A program made the position numbers and the translations under genes. Positions 1 through 7,900 of a stretch of 54,017 bases of DNA are shown here, piece by piece; position 1 is the stretch's first letter; every line of letters begins with the position of its first letter. The stretch covers positions 1-54,017 of the forward strand of contig JABURQ010000126.1 in NCBI GenBank assembly GCA_014762625.1. The letters are read 5' to 3'. The notes under the pieces were generated by a model, which saw only the letters and a list, made by a program, of their open reading frames with translations, was not told the origin of the DNA and did not search any database. Origin of the DNA: Planctomycetaceae bacterium. Lineage in GTDB: Bacteria > Planctomycetota > Planctomycetia > Planctomycetales > Planctomycetaceae.

Positions 1-1
1 G

Positions 2-82
2 GCGTGTCAGGCGGAAAAAAAAGACAAAAAGAAGTGGTCGACTGTACGGGCATGGACTAGAAAAGTCTCAGGAGATCCCTAA
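2..82 (+). CDS. C-terminal end of an upstream gene (partial)
   Basis: An open frame enters from the left edge and stops with TAA at 80-82, nine bases before a strong terminator hairpin. The visible tail is about 26 residues and lysine-rich (A-E-K-K-D-K-K-K-W). Only the position just ahead of the terminator and the charged tail favour this frame over the two others, one of which stops at 58-60. No family is recognisable from so short a piece. Confidence 0.35.
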   Translation, partial: ACQAEKKDKKKWSTVRAWTRKVSGDP

Positions 83-90
83 GCAACAAA

Positions 91-130
91 GGGCAACCCG
101 GGGGGACATCACCGGGTTGCCCGCTTTTTT
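91..130 (+). terminator. Rho-independent terminator
   Basis: A perfect 11-bp stem (91-101 GGGCAACCCGG with 112-122 CCGGGTTGCCC) encloses a 10-base loop and is followed by GC and six T residues at 125-130. It closes the transcription unit entering from the left edge and separates it from the sulfotransferase gene. Confidence 0.9.
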
Positions 131-290
131 GCGAACCTGCGCAGAGTCACTTCGCAGGATGACGGCGACTGTCTGCTGCGCGAGTCAGTTTCACTGGACA
201 GTTCGTGCGATTCCTCCTATAAGCTGGCTCTCAAAACGCATTTTTTGCACCTCTTCGACAGGTTGCTATTTTCTGAGATTGGAGCCAGCC

Positions 291-1333
291 ATGGACGGAG
301 ACCGGCCTCGCATTTACATTCACGCGGGTACCCCAAAAACCGCAACGACGATGTTGCAGCAGCATCTCTTCGCACAGCATCCGCAGGTGCGATTTCTGGG
401 CAAGTACGAAAACTCACATCGATTAGGATTTCGGGATGAGGTCGTGCGGAAAGTGATGTCATCGGTTGCGGATTCGAACGATCTCGACGAACGAGACATT
501 GCTGCGCTGCGATCGATGGCCGACGGGGCCGCGGCTGATAACAAGTCACTCGTCATTTCCGAAGAAAATTTGCGTCGAGGTCCATTTCTTTCGCCGGCAG
601 GCGGGCTAAACGTTTTCAGAAAATTTTCTCGTCTGCTCGAGTGCTGTTTGTAATTCGCGAGCCGGTGAGTTTCATGGAATCGCTCTATTTGCAGGAGCTT
701 CGCGGCTATCATTACCACCCCGCGATGTACGAGCGATTTTTGAAAACTTTCGGGAAGCCGCCGCATTATTTCTCCATTGAGGAGTGGTTGCAGGCGGTCT
801 GGTCTTTCGATCACCACGGAGCTTTCTCTCATTTACGAGTTGCCGATACGGCTCAGGCGTACGCGGATGTGTTCGGTGCCGACAACGTGGTGATCATGCC
901 TTATGAAGAAATGAAGCGAGACAATCGGGCATTTCTGGTGCGTTTGAGTCAATTGATTGGAATTGACGCTGAGGAAAGTCTGCGATTGTGTGAGGATCAA
1001 CCAGCCACTCGAAATGCTCGCTGGTTAGAGGCACACGTCGAACGCTTACAAGAGTTTAACCGGTCTCCACTGTTGCGCTGGCAATATCGGTATCTGAAAT
1101 CATTCCAAGATTTCAAACGATATTTGGGAGTCATGGGGCCCGATAAAATTGTCGATTCTCCGAGTGCTCGCGCGACGATTCCTGCTGAATGGAAGAAAAA
1201 GATTCTCGCGTTCACCGCCCCTCAGTTGGACGCGATCGACAGTCAGTGGAACCTGTCGCTGGAACAGTACGGTTATGTCGTTTCCGAAACTGAGACTTCC
1301 ACTCAAGCAGCAACTCATTCCAAGGCCGCGTAA
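291..1333 (+). pseudogene. Sulfotransferase-family protein, frameshifted
   Basis: Two overlapping frames together encode one sulfotransferase of about 350 residues, a family that moves sulfate from PAPS to a carbohydrate or other acceptor. The first part starts at ATG 291 (GGAG at 281-284) and carries the 5'-phosphosulfate loop G-T-P-K-T-A-T-T near residues 11-18. It shifts at about 603-611 and stops at 651-653. The other frame reads through as K-R-F-Q-K-I-F-S-S-A-R-V-L-F-V-I-R-E-P, the expected strand and 3'-phosphate motif, and runs to 1333. One base appears to be missing near 605. No canonical slippery heptamer with a following stem was seen, so mutation or sequencing error is more likely than programmed frameshifting. 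An open frame also extends upstream to 117, but it lies over the terminator and was not used. Confidence 0.7.
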
Positions 1334-1535
1334 TCTGAGCATCGAGTCGCGTGGGCTCCCTCCGTTCGATTTTGTGGACCGCTTCTCGAATACTCTCTTT
1401 TAGCTGTGTGCCCTGTGCGAATCCCATTTCGTAGGGAGCGCCGCCGCATTCCAGGTTGGTGATGGGGTACTGGGGGAGAGAGCTCCTAGTTTCGTTCCAG
1501 CCGATTCCTGAAACTGATACGTTTTTATTCAGCGA

Positions 1536-2414
1536 TCAAGGCTTTGTCAGTTGATCCAGAAACTTGAAGAACTCCGCGGTCGCGGGGTCGTCCGGTTTTC
1601 CCAGATCGTTGTTCAGTCGGCTGTGGTTGCTGTCCCGTTTGCCGTACGTCGTGACCGGAATTTCCGCTTCCTTCAACACTTCTGCCAATCGGCCCGCCTG
1701 AGCGCGGGTGGCGGGATTCCCCGGAAAGTAGAGAATCAGGAAGGGAGGTATCCCCTTGTCTTTGGCCACATGCGTGACCGCCGAGAAATCGACATGTTTT
1801 TCCGGATCGTTGCCGAATTTCTGGCGATGTCCGAAGGTAAACATCTTGCCGCCGTATAACGTCTGGCGAAATTCCGCCGTCATGATGATTTTCGGAATGT
1901 CGTAGGTATCGCCGTCCACCGGGACACACCCTTGCAGGGCGTCGAACGACACCCCTTCTTCTTTCAGGTAACGATCGTCGATACAGATCAACGCCGCGAG
2001 TTGTGCACCGGCGGAGTGACCTCCGACGAAGATACGGTTGGGGTCGCCTCCGTACTGTTTGATATTTTTGTGAACCCAGCCGAGCGATTTGGCAATGTCG
2101 CGGGTGAGGACGTCCATCTCGACCTCGGGGAGTAAACGGTAGTTGGTGGAGACGAAGACAAATCCCCGTTCGGTGAGCACTTTGGGTTTGAGGGCGACGT
2201 CGCTCTTGTCGCCGACGACCCAGCCGCCGCCGTGAATCCAGAACATGACCGGCAGCGGTTTGTCGCTGGGTGTCTCCGGCGTGTAGATATCGAGTACGTG
2301 TCGTTCATGGCCGTTTTCGACGTAGGGGATGTCAGCGGTCAGTTTCTGAGCCTGGCAGAGACTGGTCAGAGAGAGGAGTGGAATGACGAAGCAGGTGATG
2401 AGTCGGCGGTTCAT
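1536..2414 (-). CDS. Exported alpha/beta hydrolase (esterase/lipase-like)
   Basis: A 292-residue secreted hydrolase. It has a signal peptide (about residues 1-22, ending S-L-C-Q-A-Q), the oxyanion-hole motif H-G-G-G-W near residue 61, the nucleophile elbow G-H-S-A-G near residue 133, and a candidate catalytic His in S-N-H-S-R near the C-terminus. This is the architecture of the BD-FAE/hormone-sensitive-lipase-like esterases, which cleave acyl or carbohydrate esters in the periplasm or outside the cell; the substrate cannot be read from sequence. Start ATG 2414 has GGGAG six bases upstream. It stands alone, convergent with the sulfotransferase remnant. Confidence 0.85.
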   Translation of the reverse strand: MNRRLITCFVIPLLSLTSLCQAQKLTADIPYVENGHERHVLDIYTPETPSDKPLPVMFWIHGGGWVVGDKSDVALKPKVLTERGFVFVSTNYRLLPEVEMDVLTRDIAKSLGWVHKNIKQYGGDPNRIFVGGHSAGAQLAALICIDDRYLKEEGVSFDALQGCVPVDGDTYDIPKIIMTAEFRQTLYGGKMFTFGHRQKFGNDPEKHVDFSAVTHVAKDKGIPPFLILYFPGNPATRAQAGRLAEVLKEAEIPVTTYGKRDSNHSRLNNDLGKPDDPATAEFFKFLDQLTKP

Positions 2415-2578
2415 AAAAAACTCCCAAAAGCGAACATGGCGAACGACAAATGCATCTTCTCATTATGTCGGAGGGAGAAATGCAATGCCAGAAATTCCGG
2501 TTTGGAACTCGCTTCTCTACACAGGTCCCAGTCCTTCGCGCAAGGGAGACATGACTCGTTTTATTCAAGCGAAAACGT

Positions 2579-2956
2579 TCACTCTGTGGCCTCTGATTGT
2601 GTAATTTTATGACGCATTGAAGGCTGATCGTAACTTGCCGTCGGCTGTGGAAATGGAAAGACGGCTGACCACAGACACGCCAGACCGGTCAGAAAAACCG
2701 ACAGTGACTCATGCACGATCAATCTGGTGATGCCGTCAGAAGCGAAGCGAGTAGCCGCTCCCAGAATCAACAGGCCACCGAATCCAGCGAGCGTTCTACG
2801 AAGTGAGTTGTCGCTGGGATAGGCGACCACAAAAGCCGTGAATATCGTCACGAGCAATAGCATAAGTGGATACGCCCACCAAGGCCCTCCGTAGATTACG
2901 GACAGGCCGGCAATCATCAGCAGCAACCACACGATATGAAAACTGAATCGGTGCAT
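2579..2956 (-). CDS. Small multi-pass membrane protein, unknown function
   Basis: About 125 residues from ATG 2956; a GTG at 2986 would add ten residues and neither start has a good ribosome site. Three or four hydrophobic segments are visible (W-L-L-L-M-I-A-G-L, M-L-L-L-V-T-I-F-T-A-F-V-V, F-G-G-L-L-I-L-G-A and S-V-F-L-T-G-L-A-C), followed by a polar, Gln/Ser-rich tail. No family is recognised. It lies between the esterase and the TolC-like gene with more than 150 bases on each side, so it is probably its own unit. Confidence 0.5.
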   Translation of the reverse strand: MHRFSFHIVWLLLMIAGLSVIYGGPWWAYPLMLLLVTIFTAFVVAYPSDNSLRRTLAGFGGLLILGAATRFASDGITRLIVHESLSVFLTGLACLWSAVFPFPQPTASYDQPSMRHKITQSEATE

Positions 2957-3156
2957 GTGCGGGATCGGTTGGCAATTCGTGCTCACGAATACTTGATCGC
3001 GGGTGATCGAATCAAATCCTCTGAAACGCGATCGCGCTAAGCCTTCCCCCGATCATCGTCCAAGTCATGGAGCCTCGTCAATGATATTTTGCTGAACCAT
3101 GACGGTGAAATTTTGAAGTCTCCAAGCACTCAAGCTGGGCCTACCGACGATCTACT

Positions 3157-4770
3157 CTACTGCTGGCCGAAGGTGTGGCCGCGGAGGCTGTCGTCGCCGC
3201 TCTCGTCGCGGACGCTATCCAAGGCTCCTGTGAGGACGAAGCCGTCGATCTTGGCTTGGGCGGCTGCCAGATCCGCTTGAGCCGAGACATACAGGAGGTT
3301 GGTGTCGTAGTAGGTTTTGCGGGAGACGAGGACCTGGAGAAAGCTGACCTGACCGGCCTGATAGGCTTCTTCCGCCAAATCCATCGAGGAACTCGCACTC
3401 GGCAGGATGTTGTTAGCGTACTGATTCACAGAAGCGGCTGCCGAGTCGTATTCTCGCGACACTTGCGCCAGTCGGGCTTTGATGTTGTTCTGGATGCGTC
3501 TGGCTTCCTGATAGGCGCGGTTCAACTCGGCTTGTGCGGCACAGATATTCCCCGAGTTATCGTTGTGAATGGGTAACGGAACTCCGAATTGCAAGTTCAG
3601 CATGCCGGAGTTAGTGGCATTATCCACCCCGGCACCGAGTTGCATCTGCACGTTGGGAATCGGTTGTTTGATTTCACGTTGGAGTTTGGCGCGGGCACGG
3701 GAGATTCTGGATTGAGCTGCCGCGTATTCGGGACTGGTTGAGATCATCATGTCGGCGAGTTGTTCCCATTCGCGACTCGGTGTTTCCTCGGGAAGAGTCC
3801 CTTCCAGTCGGGTGACCGGGAAATCGGGGACACCCGCCACGGCGGAGAGTTCCCGCCAGATCGCAGAGAGCTTGGCTTGCGTGGTTTGCTGGACGAGGCG
3901 CACTTCACCGAGTTGCACGTTGGCTTGTAGGACATCGACCTGTGAACTTTCTCCCGCCTCTTTTCGCAATTTGGCGATCTCCAGTCCGTTTTCCGCGACG
4001 ATAATGAAGTCGTTGATCAATTCCAGTTGTCGTTGCAGTGCCAACGCTGCATAAAATCGAACCCGGATATCGGTCGTCACACGCAGTCGCTGGGCTTCGA
4101 GTTCCCGGAGTTGAGCGGCGAGGGCGGCGTTCAAAACGCGATGATTCAGTTCCAACTTTCCTCCTGTCACAAACTCCTGATTAAAGAAGGCGACGTGCTG
4201 GTCGGTTCCCTGATCCGCCAGTTGCATGGCCTGGTAACCTACGGTGGGATTCGGCTTGCGAGTCACCTGGGTGCGGAAACCGGCGGCCTTTTGCGTGGTG
4301 GCGGCGAGTTCCTTGATGGCGGGGTTGTTGGCGAGGGCGATCGATTCCAGTTCCTCCAGCGACATGACGTCGCCGTTGGGCGATTGACCGGCATTAGAGT
4401 CTTCCGGGAGAGGAATCTGGGGCGGTTCCTCAGTGGTGCTGGTTTTCGACGCGAGACGAATCGGCTCGTCTTTTTCATCGAAGGCGACGGGGACAATCTC
4501 CGCGGAAAGTTCGGCCGCGGGACTCGATTCCGGAGTGTCGGGTTCGATCGTATTCTTCGTCTCGGCCACGGTCGTAGATGGCTTCGATTTCACGGCCGGT
4601 GCGACAGAATCGGACGACGAGGATACTTTCTGGTCTTTGTTTTGTTCGAGCTTGCAGACCGACGCCGAGACACTGCTGTTCTTAGGATAGTAGGTACCCA
4701 TCGTTCCACAGCCGACGATCATGACCGGCAGACAGACGACAGTGATGGACAATTGAAATCGACGTATCAT
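3157..4770 (-). CDS. TolC-family outer membrane lipoprotein (CzcC-like), orphan
   Basis: Outer membrane efflux channel of about 537 residues. The chosen start is ATG 4770, giving M-I-R-R-F-Q-L followed by a hydrophobic stretch and a lipobox ending in V-G-C; the open frame runs 25 codons further upstream. After the lipid Cys comes a low-complexity Pro/Glu/Ser/Thr-rich stretch of about 120 residues ending in Q-I-P-L-P-E. Then two TolC-type repeats follow, with long alpha-helical heptads (S-L-E-E-L-E-S-I-A-L-A-N-N-P opening; A-E-E-A-Y-Q-A-G-Q-V-S-F-L-Q-V-L near the end), as in CzcC/CusC proteins. No pump or adaptor gene adjoins it, so its partner must be elsewhere. The gene reads away from the DUF1080 gene. 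Confidence 0.85.
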   Translation of the reverse strand: MIRRFQLSITVVCLPVMIVGCGTMGTYYPKNSSVSASVCKLEQNKDQKVSSSSDSVAPAVKSKPSTTVAETKNTIEPDTPESSPAAELSAEIVPVAFDEKDEPIRLASKTSTTEEPPQIPLPEDSNAGQSPNGDVMSLEELESIALANNPAIKELAATTQKAAGFRTQVTRKPNPTVGYQAMQLADQGTDQHVAFFNQEFVTGGKLELNHRVLNAALAAQLRELEAQRLRVTTDIRVRFYAALALQRQLELINDFIIVAENGLEIAKLRKEAGESSQVDVLQANVQLGEVRLVQQTTQAKLSAIWRELSAVAGVPDFPVTRLEGTLPEETPSREWEQLADMMISTSPEYAAAQSRISRARAKLQREIKQPIPNVQMQLGAGVDNATNSGMLNLQFGVPLPIHNDNSGNICAAQAELNRAYQEARRIQNNIKARLAQVSREYDSAAASVNQYANNILPSASSSMDLAEEAYQAGQVSFLQVLVSRKTYYDTNLLYVSAQADLAAAQAKIDGFVLTGALDSVRDESGDDSLRGHTFGQQ

Positions 4771-5061
4771 GATGCGATCCAGCTTCTCAGGAACTTCTCT
4801 TGGACTTGCGCACGGCAATTCCACACCTGTCGGTTGCATCGACAAATCGGGGGTGACTTGCTGAGACGCATGTGCCGATTCTGAAGGGAACTCGGGCGAG
4901 AACGGTTAGATCGAACTTCTGACCGTACCAGCTTGTATAATCGTTACAATCGTTCAACTGTTACCTTCCGAGCAATGGGTCTGGACTGAAACGGTCGTCT
5001 CGTGTTTTAATAACCACTCTTAACGAAATAGTTTTTTGACTCGACTTTGAGGATTAGATTG

Positions 5062-5811
5062 ATGATGTTCTCCCCTTTGACTCGCTGTATGGGAATTCTG
5101 TTGTTCGTTCTTCTCAGCACCACGGCGACCGCCGCTCCACCTGAGGGATTCACCTCATTATTCGATGGGGAATCGTTTGCGGGGTGGATTGTTCCGGAAG
5201 GTGACAACGGTCACTGGAAGATTGTGGATGGCGTGATCGACTACGACGCAGGCAGCGAAGCATCCGGCGACAAAAACCTGTGGACTCAAAAGGAATATGG
5301 CGACTTCATTTTACGCGTCGATTGGCGCATCAAAGAAACGCCGTACGTCAACCCGCGCGTGCGAATCGTCAAACCGGACGGCACTCACAAACAGAGCGCC
5401 GACGGCGAAGACATTCAAATCGCCGTTCCCGATTCCGATTCGGGGATTTTTCTCCGCGGCGAGGGGAAATCTCAGATCAATATCTGGTGCTGGCCGGTCG
5501 GTTCGGGAGAAGTTTACGGCTATCGCATGGATCGCAGCATGCCAGCTGAGGTTCGCGCGGGAGTAACGCCCAAGGTCCTGGCCGACAAGGACATCGGCGA
5601 GTGGAATACCTTCGAGATCACGATGCAGGGGGAACGCGTTTCCGTGAAGCTGAACGGCCAACAGGTTCTGGAAGAGGCCCGCTTGCCGGGCATTCCGAAG
5701 CGAGGTCGGATCGCGCTGCAACACCACGGCGGCAAGAACAAAGAGGGGGAGTGGACCAGTCCTCCCGCTCTGGTTCAGTTCCGGAACATCTCGATCAAGG
5801 AACTGGATTGA
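5062..5811 (+). CDS. Exported DUF1080 protein (3-keto-disaccharide hydrolase family)
   Basis: 249 residues from ATG 5062, preceded by GAGGA at 5049-5053 with eight bases of spacing; an upstream TTG at 5047 lacks a ribosome site. A signal peptide (residues 1 to about 26, ending A-T-A-A) precedes a concanavalin-like beta-sandwich. Family features include F-T-S-L-F-D-G near the start, W-x-I-V-D-G-V-I-D-Y, D-S-G-I-F-L-R-G and Q-H-H-G before the closing R-N-I-S-I-K-E-L. Members of DUF1080 hydrolyse 3-keto-glycosides or bind sugars in the periplasm of planctomycetes. The last 147 bases have a second, decayed copy at 25935-26081. Confidence 0.85.
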   Translation: MMFSPLTRCMGILLFVLLSTTATAAPPEGFTSLFDGESFAGWIVPEGDNGHWKIVDGVIDYDAGSEASGDKNLWTQKEYGDFILRVDWRIKETPYVNPRVRIVKPDGTHKQSADGEDIQIAVPDSDSGIFLRGEGKSQINIWCWPVGSGEVYGYRMDRSMPAEVRAGVTPKVLADKDIGEWNTFEITMQGERVSVKLNGQQVLEEARLPGIPKRGRIALQHHGGKNKEGEWTSPPALVQFRNISIKELD

Positions 5812-5892
5812 GATTGTGTTGCGTTTCCCAGTTGTCGGCGTCTGGGAATGAGACCGATCGGGAACCGATTCGAGCCTACTTCGGAAGGTGGT

Positions 5893-5948
5893 CTAAGAGC
5901 CCGTCTTCAAATTCCATTTTGGCTGAGAATTAGAAGACACGCTCTAAG
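5893..5948. repeat. Imperfect inverted repeat between convergent genes
   Basis: 5897-5914 and 5927-5944 form an inverted repeat with 15 of 18 positions paired (GAGCCCGTCTTCAAATTC against GAATTAGAAGACACGCTC), and pairing continues partly to 5893/5948. It sits between the DUF1080 gene (+) and the beta-sandwich protein gene (-), where a bidirectional terminator would be expected. No clean T-run follows, so a small mobile repeat remnant is an alternative. Confidence 0.4.
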
Positions 5949-6004
5949 CGACCAATGTGCGCAACAGGAGATCGCACAATGAACGCGGACGTGTCTCCTT
6001 CTTG

Positions 6005-6838
6005 TTAATTCGTTCGTTTCCAGAGCCAGAATCCGAATCCGCAGGTCAACAAGAGCGCGACCGCCGTTTGCCAGATCCACCGGTTCGACTTCGGTTCTTC
6101 CGGCGGAAGATAACGGGGACGATAAAGTTGGGCCGTTCGGGATTGTTCGGAGGGGAGATCGGGCAATTCGTCGGCGTGGATGCTGATGTTGTGCAGGATC
6201 ATGGCGACGAATGACTGGGGATCGCTTTGCTCGACGCCGATGCGAGTCAGAGTCACGTCGGCATCGCTCACCGGAAGTGTGGCCAGTTCGCGCACAGAGG
6301 CATATTTCCTGTCAGCGACCGAGTACGTGATTTCGTGACCCGTACGTTTGAGTTGTAAACGTCCTGTCCTGCGGGACTGTTGGGGAGCGTCGAAAAGCTT
6401 GGCGGACGGGATTCGCTGCCCCTCTTCGACCCGCGCTGCGAAAAGGGCGAAAACGTCCCGTCCATCCGTGCGTATTTTTCGACCGATCGACGCGGCCGGG
6501 TCGTCGGTCTTGCCCATCGAGAGATAGATGGTGGGACCGCTGCCGTACCCGTCTTCCGGTTGCGTCCACTTGAGAATGGTGAAATCGACCAAAATCTCGA
6601 AGTCACCACGAATGCGAAAACGTGGAGAAAATCCGACCGTTCTGACGGCATACCCCGCGGGAGCGGTAATGCGAAGGCCCTCCGCAGTCGGTTCCAGAAG
6701 ATTCACCGCGCCGCTCCCGATCGGAACCAGCGACAGATTATCAAAATGGCCGTTGCGAAAATCCCACGTATAGTCATCCGCCGATAGTGATGTCGCGGCG
6801 ACCGTGAAAAAAATTGCCAGCAGGAATCGCATCCTCAT
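6005..6838 (-). CDS. Exported, C-terminally anchored beta-sandwich protein (DUF1583-like)
   Basis: 277 residues with a signal peptide (about 1-19, ending L-S-A-D). A probable lectin-like beta-sandwich follows (F-E-I-L-V-D-F-T-I-L near residue 81, then I-Y-L-S-M-G). A C-terminal membrane segment (about residues 256-273) ends in W-K-R-T-N. This matches planctomycete DUF1583-type proteins by eye, not by search. The start has AAGGA about eight bases upstream. It lies only 45 bases after the prepilin gene, so it is the likely last gene of the sigma-factor operon. The anchor orientation places the sandwich domain outside the cytoplasmic membrane. Confidence 0.65.
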   Translation of the reverse strand: MRMRFLLAIFFTVAATSLSADDYTWDFRNGHFDNLSLVPIGSGAVNLLEPTAEGLRITAPAGYAVRTVGFSPRFRIRGDFEILVDFTILKWTQPEDGYGSGPTIYLSMGKTDDPAASIGRKIRTDGRDVFALFAARVEEGQRIPSAKLFDAPQQSRRTGRLQLKRTGHEITYSVADRKYASVRELATLPVSDADVTLTRIGVEQSDPQSFVAMILHNISIHADELPDLPSEQSRTAQLYRPRYLPPEEPKSNRWIWQTAVALLLTCGFGFWLWKRTN

Positions 6839-6883
6839 GTGATTGATCCTTGAGTTCCGGGATCAGTGACGGCGCTGAGGCGT

Positions 6884-7900
6884 CTAAAAATCCGTGATTG
6901 TTTCTTCGCCGCTGATGGTTCCCAGTCCCTGCCAGATCGCCTGGTCAATCTGTTCGTTCACAAATCGGACCCCTCCGTCGCCGAGCAGAACGTTGACCCC
7001 GCCCGAATGGCGACTCGAGGCTGCCATCCCGACTCCGTCCCACGTGAAACCGTTCTTACAACTCACATGGTTAGGGGGGACCAGGTGATTGTAACGTGTC
7101 CAGTTATAGTTACCGGCGAGCCAGTTTTGTCCGGCGTCGATATTCTGATGGTAGGCGGCGGCCTCTTCAGGGGAGAGGCTCAAACAAAACTCCCGAAACG
7201 TCTCTTCGCTCCAGATTCCCGCCATGTCGTAAATATCGGACAGCGGATCATAAGTACTGTGGTCCCAGGTCCCCTTGCATCGTTCACTGAACATCGCCGT
7301 ATTCGACAGTCCGTCCGATACCGCACTCAGCCGAACGCTGCTGTTTTGACCAAACATGCCGTCACCATCTCGTCCCTCCCATCCGCCCCCATTACAGGAG
7401 CGGTAGTTGTTGTGACCCCATAGGCTCTGGAGACGATCGATATCGGAGGGGCAGAGAAACGTGCTGATGACGGTGATCGCCGCCTCGCCATTCACCGCGC
7501 TGAGACCGCCGCTGGCGATGCAGGCCGGCTCGGTGGCTCCTGAATTTACATAAGGATGAAAGGGAGCCACGTTAAAGTCGATCAGATTGTAAACATTCGC
7601 CTGATCCAGTTGCGGGAGAATCTGCGAGTGGGTCGAGTAGCGTCGATCGTTCAGCGTTCCCAGCGAGGAGACGAGGCCGTCGTAATCCGTTCCGCAGCCG
7701 AACGGCAACACCCCATGGGCTTCGTGGTAGTTGTGGAGCGCGAGTCCGATTTGTTTGAGATTGCTGGAGCAGCTCATACGCCGCGCCGCCTCACGAGCCA
7801 TCTGGACGGCTGGTAACAATAGCGCGATCAAAATGCTGATCACCGCCACAGTCACCAGTAATTCGATCAGCGTGAACGCGGGGCGTCGTGTTCTATTCAT
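6884..7900 (-). CDS. DUF1559 prepilin-like protein (type IV pilin leader)
   Basis: 338 residues from ATG 7900. The start is fixed by the short basic leader M-N-R-T-R-R-P-A before F-T-L-I-E-L-L-V, the prepilin peptidase and methylation motif, followed by the hydrophobic N-terminal helix. After it come the family's conserved N-L-K-Q-I-G-L-A-L-H-N-Y-H and, at the C-terminus, S-R-H-S-G-G-V-N-V-L-L-G-D-G-G-V-R-F. These SBP_bac_10/DUF1559 proteins are found in many copies in planctomycetes and are thought to be pseudopilin-like surface proteins. Its ATG lies inside the stop of the WD40 gene (ATGAATAG, 8-base overlap), so translation is probably coupled. Confidence 0.95.
   Translation of the reverse strand: MNRTRRPAFTLIELLVTVAVISILIALLLPAVQMAREAARRMSCSSNLKQIGLALHNYHEAHGVLPFGCGTDYDGLVSSLGTLNDRRYSTHSQILPQLDQANVYNLIDFNVAPFHPYVNSGATEPACIASGGLSAVNGEAAITVISTFLCPSDIDRLQSLWGHNNYRSCNGGGWEGRDGDGMFGQNSSVRLSAVSDGLSNTAMFSERCKGTWDHSTYDPLSDIYDMAGIWSEETFREFCLSLSPEEAAAYHQNIDAGQNWLAGNYNWTRYNHLVPPNHVSCKNGFTWDGVGMAASSRHSGGVNVLLGDGGVRFVNEQIDQAIWQGLGTISGEETITDF

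Noticed and set aside
603-651. Programmed -1 frameshift in the sulfotransferase
   Set aside because: The joint lacks a canonical X-XXY-YYZ heptamer with a stimulatory stem, and sulfotransferases are not known to use it.
4027-4884. A 285-codon plus-strand open frame
   Set aside because: It is antisense to the TolC-like gene, with arginine/glycine-rich composition and no domain; a shadow of GC-rich coding on the other strand.
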